64,000 nucleotides of DNA from Kingdonia uniflora (GCA_014058105.1 JACGCM010001403.1:1049926-1113925), one strand, 5' to 3'; counted from the stretch's first letter, positions 10,605 to 20,783 are shown. Program-made: numbers and translations. The notes: generated by a model from the sequence alone, not told the origin.

Positions 10605-11622
10605 TGAAACATCCATAGTTGGAGTTTGTTTAATTCCGTGTCTAGTTTAGATGTCAACATTATCTCGTGGTTACCCGACGTCAGTGAGTGCACGTAAAGC
10701 GACTACAGCTGGACTGACTAACTCTGAATAGGTAAGCGGGTTTCTAACTCTTTGTTTTAAAAAGTCAAGCCTATGTATTTTACAGAGTATGAAAAAGTAA
10801 TAAGAATGTCTCCTTAAAGAAAACATAACTTCTATTCGAATAAATTATTTTCTATTCGAATAGAAGTGGAAAGATTCCTTCTGCTCGAATAACTTTTAAT
10901 GTTGTTCGAATATTTTGTAACAGTTTGAATTGTATTCGAATAGAATTATTTTTGTTCGAATAATTTTCAACAGTTGCATTTCTATTCGAATAGATTAATT
11001 TCTATTCGAACAGAGCCCGTGATTTCTGTTTTCCTTCTTAAGAAATACTTACCTTTTTTTTTTAAACTCACTTCTTGAAAACCTATTTTTTGAGGGCTTG
11101 TTTTTTAGAGTAAAGAGATATCTATCTTTGAGAGATTCAAGAGATAATCAAATCACTCAAACCTTGAATTAATCAATTAATCAAGAAACCCTATTCATGC
11201 ATTGAAGAACTGGATTGAAGAACTTGAGCGATTAAAGATTATGAGCTTCGACGTGAGATTGGAGCAAGGCGTTGCGAGAACGTGAAATTGGTTGCTAGGA
11301 GCTTGATTAGAAGAGAGGTAACCACGGGATGTGTTTATCGAGTCTGTAAGTAGTCAAACTCCTCTAATTTGATTTCAATAGTGGATTGTTTAGCTGTTGG
11401 GTGATTCGACAGCGACCTGTGGGTTTTTCTCCTGAGAAAGGTTTCCCACAGGGTTGAAATTTGTTTAGCCTTGTCTTTAATTTCCTATTGCTATTTGACA
11501 TTAGATAATCGTATCGACTTGATTTAGGTTAAGCGTAGACCATTAATTCAAAGGAATTAGGACCTATCAATTTATACCTAAAACAATCAAAATTGGTTAG
11601 TCTCAAGCAACTAGTTATTTTA
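10605..11622 (+). repeat. 3' LTR of the SIRE-like element
   Basis: 1018 bp beginning TGAAACATCC and ending TTATTTTA. It carries the same TTCGAA array (about 10835-11015) minus one block. Confidence 0.88.
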
Positions 11623-11627
11623 GATCG

Positions 11628-11814
11628 TACCAGGCATATTGAGGTTGATCAATACTTTTTGCATGAGAAGCTTAAATCTGCACAGATTCAGACTCTCTAT
11701 GTTTCTACTTCGCAACAGCTTGCAGATTTTCTCACGAAGGCCGTTAGTAGAAGATTATTATTAAATGTTGCCCAAGTTGGGCATGTGCGATATTCATGCT
11801 CCAGCTTGAGGGGG
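11628..11814 (+). pseudogene. Copia RNase H, 3' part
   Basis: Resumes with TRHIEVDQYFLHEKL and QLADFLTKAVSRRLL, the canonical C-terminus of copia RNase H, and ends at the polypurine tract. It joins to 5446 once the inserted element and one GATCG copy are removed. Confidence 0.88.
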
Positions 11815-11815
11815 A

Positions 11816-11965
11816 GTATTAGCAAGGCTATTTTATGTTATTTTAGTCTCACATTGGTTATTCTTAGAAGTAGCTTACTATCTTTCTCCTATATATAGAG
11901 GATATGATGTAACCTAAATAATTAATTCAATAATAATATTTTTCTCTCTCTAATCTATTTTTACA
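11816..11965 (+). repeat. 3' LTR of the short-LTR copia
   Basis: 150-bp counterpart of 1370-1518, with the same TATA region (CTATATATAGAGG). It ends TTTTTACA followed by TSD GAGAG. Confidence 0.87.
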
Positions 11966-12327
11966 GAGAGAAGATTGAAGGGTTTCAAGAAGAAGGTATG
12001 CAACATGGTCTTTGCTGAGGTAATCTTCGGGTTCTTAATGAATCTTTTGTTTGTTTTTTCTCTTGTAAATCTATATAAGGGTATTATGAGATTAGAGAAT
12101 TATATGTTCGTTGGAATCTCTTGAAGGCTTGTAATTAAACTTGGATACATAGTGAATTTCTAACTTGGTGGTGGGGAATAGCCTTAGGTGAACCTCCGGT
12201 AAATATAGTGTTATGTATGCATGAATTATTGTGTCTATGTTTCTTGGTTGATTATTTGTATGCCATGAGGATAACGAATAAAACCAAATTGCGCACGGGG
12301 GATGTATTTTGCACGATCACCCCAACA

Positions 12328-13249
12328 ATTAGTATCAGAGCGAGGTTAAGACCTTGGGATTATAGTTCTTGAAGATTCTTGGGTTCGATGGCTAAGTCGG
12401 ATATTTGATTTTTTTCAAGATGGATTTGGTTTCGATTATTTTGGCTACTTGATTTTCTCAAGCGGTGAAGTTTGGGAGGAAGATATTTAGATGAAAGCGA
12501 TATTGTACATAAGCATGGCAACATGGTTTATGTTGTGAGAAAGACTTGAACATAGTACTTTGTTCAAGGTGGAGCGATTCCGGCAAAAGCTTCAAAAGTT
12601 CGGTAAGGGGGATGGTTTTTCTCTAGAACCGATGTTCGTTAAATTTGGTAATTGTGGTAGCACCTCAAGTTATTCACCATGGTTGATTACTAAATTGGTG
12701 GGTCACAATTTTATGAATCATGATCGCAAGTTATGGTTCGTATGGTGACAAGTGTATCGATGTGAGGAAACTCTAGGTTTGCGACATAGAGTCAGATTTC
12801 GCAAGTTTGGACATGGCCGGGTTATTGTGTAGTGTTTAATTTTTTTTTCTAGATTAAACATACACTGATTTTGGTTTTGCTGGTGTAGGCAAAATTGTGT
12901 GATTTTATTGGTATAAATGAAATTACTGTTTCAGAGGCTCTTTTCTGTGATAGAGTTCAGGGGTGGACTTGATGGTGCTTATGGAGCTGTGTTCAAAGCA
13001 GAAGTTGGAGCGGTATAGTTTCATGACTGCAGGTGGACCAAGCTCGGAAGCATAGTTTATCACGGAGAGAAAAGAAGCTAATGGATGTTCGTCGGTTTTG
13101 ACGACGGTATCCGGTTTTGGGAACAAAAATGTATTGATCGTGGGTAGCGGATAAGAAATAAACGAGTTCAGCGGTTTTGTTGATGGGTTTGTTCGCGCTA
13201 TGGATGATTAATGAAGACATGAATTGAAATTTTTCGCCAAGGTGGAGAT
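12328..13249 (+). other. Internal region of the non-autonomous element
   Basis: About 920 bp from the PBS (AGTATCAGAGCG near 12331) to the polypurine tract near 13240. The longest ATG reading frame on the plus strand (12560-12748) is 62 codons and resembles no gag, protease, RT or integrase motif. No recognised host gene fragment could be named, though the 12930-13200 stretch has a coding-like texture. The element therefore carries no detectable transposition genes. Confidence 0.7.
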
Positions 13250-14119
13250 TGATAGTATTTGCGGCTTAAAACGGAAGAAAATGGATTCAAAACGGAAAGA
13301 TCTGATTATGGTGATCAGGGCGTTGGTCCAATGCAAAATGTCAAAGAACGAAAGTTGTAGGTATCGTCGTTACGAAGCCAGGGCAACTGATGGATCAGAA
13401 ATCAGACCGTTGGATCAGAAGTAATAATCAGTTTAGTCTGCTGGTGTGGAACTCGAGGCAGATTCGGGCGCCGAATTTGAGTTCGAGTTGTACTCAAAGT
13501 AGAACTGTCTTTTAGACGTTTTTGGCCCCTTTAGGAATGTTTTCTTGTTTTGGAATACTTCTACTTCAAGTAGGATAAGTATTAGAAACTCCTAATTCAT
13601 GGATGAATAGGTTTTAGGTTTCTTTGGTTATAAAAGGGACTTATGAGGTTTGTAGAAACCTAACTTGAAATCTAGAAGAGATGCAGCCTCTACGACAGAC
13701 TTTGTAAAGAGTTGGTCTTTACAAGGAAGAAGGTGGAGGGTGTTCTCTTGGGATTTGATGGTGAGAGGGAAAATACATCTTGGTTGTTAAGATGAAAAAT
13801 CAATGAAGAAAGAAGATTGAAGGGTTTCAAGAAGAAGGTATTGCAACATGGTCTTTGTTGAGATAATATTTGGGTTATTTATGTGAAGGTATTATGAGAT
13901 TAGAGAATTCCATGTTAGTTGGAATCTCTTGAGGGCTTGTAATTAAACTTGAATACAGTGGTGGGGAGTAGCCTTAGGGTGAACCTCTGGTAAATATTGT
14001 GTTTTGTGTACATGTTAATTGTATTTCTAATTTCTTGGTTGATTATTTGTATGCCATGAGGATAACGGATAAAACAAAATTGCGCACGGGGGATGTATTT
14101 CGCTTCATTCACCCTAACA
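13250..14119 (+). repeat. 3' LTR of the non-autonomous element
   Basis: 870-bp intact LTR matching 815-1369 plus 11971-12327. TATA-like GGTTATAAAAGGG lies near 13627. It ends CACCCTAACA and is followed by TSD CAACT. Across the copia insertion point it reads continuously (ATGAAGAAAGAAGATTG), which confirms that the other LTR was interrupted there. Confidence 0.9.
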
Positions 14120-14124
14120 CAACT

Positions 14125-14740
14125 CCGCTACCACAAATTTGCCAATCGGAGAGAGAGAGAGAGGTCCCCACTAACTGTCAAGCCGGGGTTAGTGCCGGCA
14201 ACAGCAAGAGAGGCGTCCCCGCAAATCATACCGGCATCGCCCTCATCGGCAGCAGCGAGAGAGGCGACCCTGAGGGCCACCGTGGAGGAACCCACGCCAG
14301 CAGCAGCAAGAGAGCCATCCCCAAAGGCAACCATTGAGGAGCCCACACCGACAGTAACGGGAGAGGGTGTCGGGACACCGCCGGCAACAGCAAAAACGTC
14401 GTCGCCCAAGGCAACCATCGAGGAGCCCACGGTGGCAGCAGCGAGAGAAGGAATCGGGACACCCCAACGGCGACGCCAATGATCATGGAGAGGGAAGAAG
14501 GTTTTGAGGTTGACGGAGAGGCTACTCCGTCACTATGAAAAGATATAGGGGGTATTCGCGAATCGATTATGGTAGACCCATTGCCTCACCAACAGCCAAA
14601 AAGGGAAAGAGTTCTGCCAATGAGGCTATTGACGTTCTGGGATTCGGTTAATAGAGACAACAAGAACAGTTCAGGAGCAGATGCGTATTGGAAGAAGCAT
14701 AGTGTTTTCTGAACGAGGGCCGAGTCAGATGGTAAGGGAT
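14125..14740 (+). pseudogene. Outer gypsy Gag remnant with a Thr/Pro/Ala repeat tract
   Basis: Continuation of the gypsy internal region after the CAACT duplication. It begins with a GAGAGAGA tract, then a GC-rich block (about 14210-14470). One frame reads imperfect repeats built on ATVEEPTP, KATIEEPTP and KATIEEPTV separated by AAARE-type linkers. The GC content is far above the neighbours. No Gag motif can be named; this may be the variable region between Gag and the zinc knuckle. Confidence 0.5.
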
Positions 14741-15100
14741 TGGAAATGATAATTGATAATGGGTCTACAGAGAATTTTATTTCAGAAGACGTGGCAAAGA
14801 AATTACATCTCTGATTGACTCCGCATCCCAAACCCTTTACGCTTCATTGGTTACAGAGGGATAGTATGACTCGTCCACTACGACTCGTCCACTATTTCGT
14901 ACACAGGTAAAAATCAAGATGGTTAGCTACGATGATACTATTTTGTGCACGGTAATTGAGATGGATGTGTGTCATTTGATTTTGAGGCGACCTTGGTAAT
15001 GGGAGATAAACGCAGTACATGTGGGAAGACCCAATGTATACGTTTTTACATGGTAGGGAGTTTGGTAGAAGTGGCCATATTTACCACCGGTTGGGGCTCC
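14740..15100 (+). pseudogene. Outer gypsy aspartic protease remnant
   Basis: LEMIIDNGSTENFISEDVAKKL matches the gypsy protease start: the active-site D-S/T-G-S-T-x-N-F is here DNGSTENFI. A stop follows within 15 codons, and the rest is frame-shifted; FDFEATLVMGDKRSTCGK at about 14978 is the decayed later part. Confidence 0.65.
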
Positions 15101-15101
15101 C

Positions 15102-16066
15102 GTGATTCAGCATACCAGTTTTCTAGCAGAAGCAAGAGCACAGGAAGTTGCTTATGCGTTGGTGTGCACGATGACGATACCCCCTACTGCAGTTCCTTAC
15201 GAACTACGACCATTGCTTCAACAATTTTCAGATGTTTGTCATGAGCCAGAGCTACTAAAGTTGCCCCCGTTACGAGATATTCAACACGTTATTGACTTAG
15301 GCCCAGGTGCATCATTACCCCATTTGCCCCATTACCAAATGACTCATGTTGAGCATGCAGAACAACAGAGGCAGGTTACCGAGTTATGTGAGAAAGGTCT
15401 GTTGAGGGAAAGTATGTCGCTTGTGGTAGTTCCAGCGCTTCTAGTCCCGAAAAAGGATGAGTTATCGTATGTGCGCTGATAGTCGAGTGGTCAACAAGAT
15501 TACAGTAAAGTACAGATTTCCGATTCTGAGGTTAGAGGACATAATAAATGACCTTTTTGGGGCACGGGTGTTCTTAAAATTAGATCTCAAGAGTGGGTAC
15601 CATCAGATTCGTATGCGGCTAGTGGTTGGTTATGCCATTTGGGCTAACTGACGCTCCGTATACTTTCATGCGATTGATGACAGAGGTCCTACGAGACTGC
15701 ATTGCGGAGCAATTTGCCATAGTCTATTTTGATGATATCTTGATCCATAGTTAGACCAAAGAGGAGCACGTGATACATGTTGAAAGGGTCTTACAGTCTC
15801 TGCGACGACACAAATTATTTTTGGAACTTAAGAAGTGCTCTTTTATGGCTAATTCGGTGAATTTCTTGGGTTACGTAATTTCTTCTCAGTGGATTCAAGT
15901 AGACGAGGAGAAAGTTCAGACAATCAGGAATTGGCCGGTACCTACGAGTACTATACAGGTACGTAGTTTCCATGGGTTAGCTACTTTCTATCGACGTTTT
16001 ATTGACGAGTTCAGTAGCATTATGGCACCTATTACATCCCTTATGAGAAACGTGCCCTTCGAGTAG
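15102..16066 (+). pseudogene. Outer gypsy reverse transcriptase
   Basis: Segments in shifting frames give [90 protein letters not shown] and [10 protein letters not shown], in correct RT order. The catalytic FDD is intact. Frameshifts near 15470 and 15640 and a TAG right after ILIHS break the protein. Confidence 0.88.
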
Positions 16067-16075
16067 TCTACAGAG

Positions 16076-16500
16076 GCAGAGGTTGCCTTCCAGTTGATCA
16101 AGCAGAAGCTCACCACGGCCCCGGTCTTAGCACTGCCAGATTTTTTTTTTTAGGTCCTGTGTTTGAGGTTACGACAGATGCTTGGAAAACAGGCATTGGT
16201 ATGACATTATCTCAGCCGGGACAACCTCTTGCTTACTTTAGTTAGAAGTTGTCAGGAACTCAGTTACTATATTCCACATATGATATTGAGTTGTTTGCAG
16301 TTGTTCGAGCGTTGCGGCACTAGAGACACTATTTAATTCACCGAGAGTTCATTATCCATTTAGACCATGATGCACTACGACATATGTACAGTCAGTAAAG
16401 GGTATCTACCGATGGGCAGGCAAAATGGTTTGGGTATATCCAGAGTTTTCAGTGCCATGTACTACATATCAAAGGCAAAAAGAATGGGTTTGTCGACCGG
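16076..16500 (+). pseudogene. Outer gypsy RNase H remnant
   Basis: FEVTTDAWKTGIGMTLSQPGQPLAYFS and TYDIELFAVVRALRH are the expected RNase H blocks. The first acidic residue is within TTDA. TAG codons and a T-run at 16141 interrupt it. Confidence 0.75.
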
Positions 16501-16639
16501 ATTAGTCGTGCAGCTTACCTGTTGGTCACACTTTGCATTTCAGTTTTTGGGTTCGGCGAGTTACAAGAGTTGTATGCAGGAGATGATTTTTTTGGTCAAA
16601 TTTATACCTTCTATAAACAAAGGCACGACGATGATTACT

Positions 16640-17560
16640 TCTTATAGGATGGTTATCTTTTCAAAGGAACGGTGTTATGTATTCCTTCTTCTATGAGAGA
16701 GAGACTCATTTCAGAGGTTCACGCAGGGGGTTAAGGGGGACACTTCAGAGTGATCAAGACTATGGCTCTCATGCGGGAGAAATACCTTGGGGCTCGATGC
16801 GATGTGATGTCAATACTTTTATACGAAAATGTTATTCCCGTAGCACGGCGAAGGGAAAAGAACAAAATATGAGTCTATGCACTCCTTTACCGATACTGAC
16901 ATGCCCTTGGAAAGACATATCGATGGATTTTGTGACAAGGTTACCTAAGGTTAGGGGTTTTGATTATGTTTTTGTGGTAGTCGATAGATTTTCTAAGATG
17001 GCATATTTTATTCCTTACAATAAAATAGAGAACGCCGCAAACGTCGCCCGCATATTTTTTTCGAGAGATTGTTCGCTTTCATGGAGTACCACACTCGATC
17101 ACGTTAGACAGAGATAGGCAATTCACAGGGCATTTTTGAGGCACATTATGGAGGTTACTTTGTTGCAAGCTACATTTTTCTATAGCTTTCCACTTGCAGA
17201 TGGATGGGCAAACAGAGGTCGTCAATCGCAGTTTGGGCAATTTGCTGAGATGTATTATAGGAGATAGGCCAACGGAGTGGGATTTCGCTTTATCGCAAGG
17301 TGAGTTCGCATTTAATAGCTCTGTCAACCGCTCCACGGGACTATCTCCATTCCAGATTGTGACTGGATACTATCCTGACATCATAGTTGATTTGGATCCT
17401 ATACCTCAGCTTGCTCCAATTTCAGATAGTGCTACAGAGTTCGCTGAAGCTATTCGATCTCTCCATACAGATGTACGACAACATCTAGAGGACGTTTATG
17501 TAGGCGCCAATGACCGAGTAGATAGGCATCAACGGGAGGTAATTTTTTCACCATGAGACC
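16640..17560 (+). pseudogene. Outer gypsy integrase
   Basis: The zinc-finger part is badly broken (CDVNTFIRKCYSRSTAKGKEQ). The core reads CPWKDISMDFVTRLP, VVVDRFSKMAYFIP, then QMDGQTEVVNRSLGNLLR and EFAFNSSVNRSTGLSPF, the standard gypsy integrase order including the D-x-F and Q-x-x-G-Q-x-E-x-x-N regions. The middle Asp block (about 17090-17130) is frameshifted. Confidence 0.85.
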
Positions 17561-17565
17561 TTGTC

Positions 17566-17993
17566 ATGTTATACATTGAAAAGGAACATCAAACGGGTGT
17601 AGCTTCTAAATGTGATAATAACTTGGCATTTACTACCTTGGAACAAGAGGACCTTCTACTACGCAAAACGGGGCCGTTTAATGATATTCGGAGGTGTGGC
17701 AAAAACGCATATGAGATTGATCTTACAGGCAACCGGTCCAAGATAGTAAATGTCAAGTTATTATCGCCACCATTTTCGATGTCTCTTTTATCAGGTATTT
17801 GTTATCGAGACGATATAGATGAGATTCTTGATTAGAAGGTTGATGATATAGGGAGAAAAGAGTTCCTTATACGTTGGGTAGATAAAGGAACAAAAAATGA
17901 TTCTTGGATTTCAGAAGAGACTTTTGCGAGTTTGGACCCAGTTTTTTATGAGGATTATATAAAGCTACAGAATTCGCGGTCGAATTCTTCTTA
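17566..17993 (+). pseudogene. Outer gypsy integrase C-terminus and chromodomain-like tail
   Basis: RKTGPFNDIRRCGKNAYEIDL is the integrase GPF/Y-like module. After a TAG at about 17833 the frame continues FLIRWVDKGTKNDSWISEETF, a good match to the chromodomain pattern (Y/F-L-V-K-W...W). This supports the chromovirus assignment; such domains target insertion to marked chromatin. Confidence 0.75.
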
Positions 17994-18005
17994 GCGGGGG
18001 AGAGT

Positions 18006-18207
18006 TGATAGATCGTGGCATGGACCGTGACCCACGAGGCACGTACTTATTTCCGTTTTAGTAGCTGTTTTGGTTAATATATTAGAAGGGAACCTCCTGT
18101 AGTTAGTTCTCTTAGTTGATGAAATTTATGTGAGTTTAGGGGAAAACTCTAGAAGCCCTAGTTTCAATTTTAGTAAATCGTTTTGCTTCCGCACTTAGTT
18201 TCTATTA
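18006..18207 (+). repeat. 3' LTR of the gypsy chromovirus
   Basis: 202-bp counterpart of 263-467, preceded by a purine-rich tract and followed by TSD GTTTT (18208-18212). Confidence 0.9.
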
Positions 18208-18212
18208 GTTTT

Positions 18213-19441
18213 AAATGCGATTAGCTTCGTTTGAGGCTGAGTTGAAGATGGGTAGTGAATATTCATGAAATGGGTGATGGTACCTTTAGCTCTATGTGTA
18301 TCTACATAGAACTGAAGGTAGGCAGTTGTCCACCCAAAAACTTAGTATCTCCAAGTCTCTTTTTTATTACTTTACCTTTTGAATCTAATGGTTTTGCCCA
18401 CCTTTTGAGAACCACAGGTAACTCCTACTCTTTCTTTTTTCTCCTTAAAGGATTGTTTGAGAATAATGGCTGCCCACTGTCTCTTACATAATAATTCTTG
18501 TTTCCTCCTAGCATTTTTCTTCACTTACCCTCGAATAAGTTCCTGGATCCACCACTTTCTAGCTGTACGACATATTCACGAGTTGATTTCTTTTCATATT
18601 TCAATCTTAATTAAGAATAATGCACCCAAGTAACTGCAGTACTTACAAGTTTATTACATTTTTGTAATAGATTGAATGTCCCCATGCTATACATAATACA
18701 TGGACGACCTAACATGGCAACTTAATTGTTTTATATAGACTAGATCTCTACAAATTAAAGACATGGAAGTTTAGCTCTCAGGAATATATGGTTGTCACCT
18801 CCGTCTACTTCAATCCTTCTCAAATTTCTTGTAATTTCCCCCCTTTACTTTCTTCTTTTATATTTATAAATATCTGCTCACTTCGAAAAAAATAAAAAAT
18901 CACCTCCTTCACTCGAAAGGAATCTATTCTTAAATCATCTACTTGGACAACTATGAATTAGAATTTTCCATATGTGCTTAACCTTGAGTTTATGAACTGC
19001 GTTGTACAGTAATTGTACAAGTTTTACAGATTACCAATAATTCTGCAGAAACTTTTTTCCATTTCCAAGTCCAACATAGAGTAAAGTAAGAATTTTGAAC
19101 CCTATAGGTCCTAGCCTAAATAGGTAAAATTATATATGGAAAGCATGCTGATGTTATATTATTAAAGTATCTATATAGCCACAAAGAATGAAATCTACCT
19201 ACCAAGCAAGAATGTGTTTGTAGGAGCACAATAAATACAGCGGAACTAACAAAGTCAGATTCATCAAACAATATTAGAAAATACATTACATATGAAATCA
19301 CAAAATAGAATAACGAACACAAATTAGATCTCTAACAACAATTATAAAACTATTAGCAACCCACTAATATGCTATTTAAAGACGACACTATCAACAAATA
19401 TGCATTACTAAAGAACGAATAACTGATGGTCCAGGAAATAC
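18213..19441. other. Non-coding flank downstream of the BTB exon
   Basis: 1.2 kb of AT-rich sequence without a domain-bearing ORF, tRNA or clear repeat boundary. On the minus strand it starts with the splice donor of the BTB exon, so it is probably the 5' part of that gene's intron. The nested stack would then sit inside the same intron or beyond a lost 3' end. Confidence 0.5.
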
Positions 19442-20074
19442 CTTGAGAACACGAAGAACTCGAGAAACGTTTTGCTTTATAAGCCTCTGCTTCATTTCAG
19501 TGCAATACATCAATCCTACAGTCTCTACATAACTCTCCACATCTTCACAATCACCGATTTCAAAACAGGATATAGTAGACTCTTGTTGTGTCTGTGAAAG
19601 CTGATTCACAAAAAAACTAGAATTTTCCATCAGCACGCTCTTATGAACACTCATCTTCACACAATACCCCTGCTTTCCACGCAGAAAAACCTTCAAATCG
19701 CTAGTTCGATGTTCACCAAATTCTATAGCTACCTTTTGCCGTACATTATCACTGCTGGGTTTTGGTGTTCTCTCAGCGACCGCAACCATCACTGCAGAAG
19801 GGCAAACACCAGTAGTAGTATCAGAGCTCAAAGTTCTCTGATCATTGGAAACAACACCTGATCTTGAAGGAGAAGGAGCGGGTTTTCTTTCATCTAAGGG
19901 ATTTTGCTTCTTAGAGATGGTTTTAGCTTTGTTTAAAGGATTTTGAGTTTTGAGGGTCTTTTGAAACACAATAGGCGAGGGACAACACCAGAATCCTTCT
20001 GGTGTTACAGCAATTGGAACATTTCTGATCTTTGTGTGACCTTGATCTACCCTTGCCACTCTAATCTCTGCCAT
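19442..20074 (-). CDS. BTB/POZ-domain protein, first coding exon (211 codons)
   Basis: The ATG at 20074-20072 gives MAEIRVARVDQGHTKIRNVP followed by AVTPEGFWCCPSP, a conserved N-terminus of a plant BTB/POZ family (recalled, not searched). Residues ~35-100 are a basic, Ser/Pro-rich linker. The BTB fold begins at about residue 118: SDLKVFLRG, KMSVHKSVLMENSSFF, SCFEIGDCEDVESYVETVG, MYCTEMKQRLIKQNVSRVLR. BTB proteins of this kind often act as substrate adaptors of CUL3 ubiquitin ligases; for this branch that is inference. The exon ends in phase 0 at VLK, where the minus strand reads AAG then GTATTT, a good splice donor. The next family segment (helix after VLRVLK) is absent from 18213-19441 and 1-257. 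The gene is therefore split by a very long intron or truncated. Confidence 0.8.
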
Positions 20075-20783
20075 TACTAATCCCTCTCCCAAACAAACTC
20101 TACTCTCTAACCAAATCCCAAGCGAAAAATCTCAATTAATCCCCAAAAAAAACTTAACAATCTCCCATAACCATGGCCTAATTATCATCCAAAATTCAAT
20201 TCCTGCTTATCCCAAACACTCTAACACCAAACACCCTTTCTCTACAAACACAAATTACTTCAATTTCACAACATTGCACAATTGCCATGAAACTACAACA
20301 CAAAGCAGTAAATTGCACATTCCATGCAAGTGCATCCACTCCTCTAGTGGTTGTTCTAAATTCAAAAAGATCAAATCTTTACCAAACAAATTACTACCAC
20401 TCTAATAACAAAACAATGGGTACTAATAAAACGACATAAAGATTCAAAAACAAAAAACAAAGCCCACTATCTATCTGTCTCCCACTATGGGTCTCACTCA
20501 AATGTAAGAAAGAAAAAACAATTACCATAAACTGGGTTTTGGTTACCATGTGTTTATATTAAACCCCATTGGTGGAAGTGATGATTGAAACAAGCTTTGG
20601 TGTTAAGCATCAAAGAAACATGAAATGGGGAGTTGCAGAGATGGGAATGATTGAGGGTTTTGGATTAGTGTTGAAGTTGGGAAGCTGAGAAAAGCATTGG
20701 TGCCTTGGTGGGGACTAAGGAGAGAGAGAGAGAGAGAGAGAGCTTTATCTTTAACAGTTGGGAATGTTTGTGCTTTGTTTGGT

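Larger units (their letters stand above)
5447..11622 (+). mobile_element. SIRE-like copia derivative carrying gag only, innermost level of the nest
   Basis: LTRs of ~1.07 kb (5447-6511) and ~1.02 kb (10605-11622), duplication GATCG at 5442-5446 and 11623-11627, PBS ACTGGTATCAAAGTGG after 6511, and polypurine tract AAAGGGGGAGAT before 10605. The internal region encodes a long Gag with coiled coil and two zinc knuckles, the arrangement of SIRE/Maximus-type elements. No protease, integrase or RT motif was found between about 8580 and 10604. The element is thus a gag-only, non-autonomous form that would depend on a relative for polymerase and integrase. Confidence 0.85.
1370..11965 (+). mobile_element. 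Ty1/copia retrotransposon with ~150-bp LTRs, third level of the nest
   Basis: Short LTRs at 1370-1518 and 11816-11965 share AACAAGGCTATTTTATG-type sequence (AGCAAGG in the 3' copy). The duplication GAGAG flanks both ends (1365-1369 and 11966-11970). The PBS TGGTATCAGAGC begins at 1519 and the polypurine tract TTGAGGGGGA precedes the 3' LTR. The polyprotein runs gag, protease, integrase, RT, RNase H, which is copia order. It is interrupted inside RNase H by the element at 5447-11622; downstream, the reading frame resumes with RHIEVDQYF and QLADFLTKAV, the standard copia RNase H end. Several stops and a large gag deletion make it non-functional. Confidence 0.92.
815..14119 (+). mobile_element. 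Non-autonomous LTR retrotransposon (LARD/TRIM-like), second level of the nest
   Basis: LTRs start TGTTAG/TGATAG and end CTAACA/CCAACA, with the duplication CAACT at 810-814 and 14120-14124. The 3' LTR (13250-14119) is an uninterrupted 870 bp. The 5' LTR is split into 815-1369 and 11971-12327 by the nested copia element; the intervening GAGAG at 11966-11970 is that element's second TSD copy. The internal region is only 12328-13249 (about 920 bp) and has no retroviral domain. A PBS-like site (TAGTATCAGAGCGAGG) follows the 5' LTR and a purine-rich tract (AAGGTGGAGAT) precedes the 3' LTR. LTRs about as long as the interior, with no gag-pol, indicate a non-autonomous element that would need enzymes supplied in trans. 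Confidence 0.88.
263..18207 (+). mobile_element. Ty3/gypsy chromovirus, outermost element of a four-level nest
   Basis: Two ~200-bp LTRs (263-467 and 18006-18207) bound the element. The 5-bp duplication GTTTT lies at 258-262 and again at 18208-18212. A tRNA-Met-type primer binding site (TGGTACCAGAGCG) starts at 471, and a polypurine tract (GCGGGGGAGAG) ends just before the 3' LTR. The internal region is split by a 13.3-kb insertion (815-14119). Its own sequence is 468-814 plus 14125-18005, about 4.2 kb. Domain order is protease, RT, RNase H, integrase and a C-terminal chromodomain-like segment, which is the chromovirus order. Every domain has stops or frameshifts, so the copy is defective. 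Confidence 0.9.

Noticed and set aside
14226..14486. Overlapping minus-strand ORFs opposite the GC-rich Gag repeat
   Set aside because: Open only because of high GC and repeat content; no motif, and the plus frame fits the element's direction.
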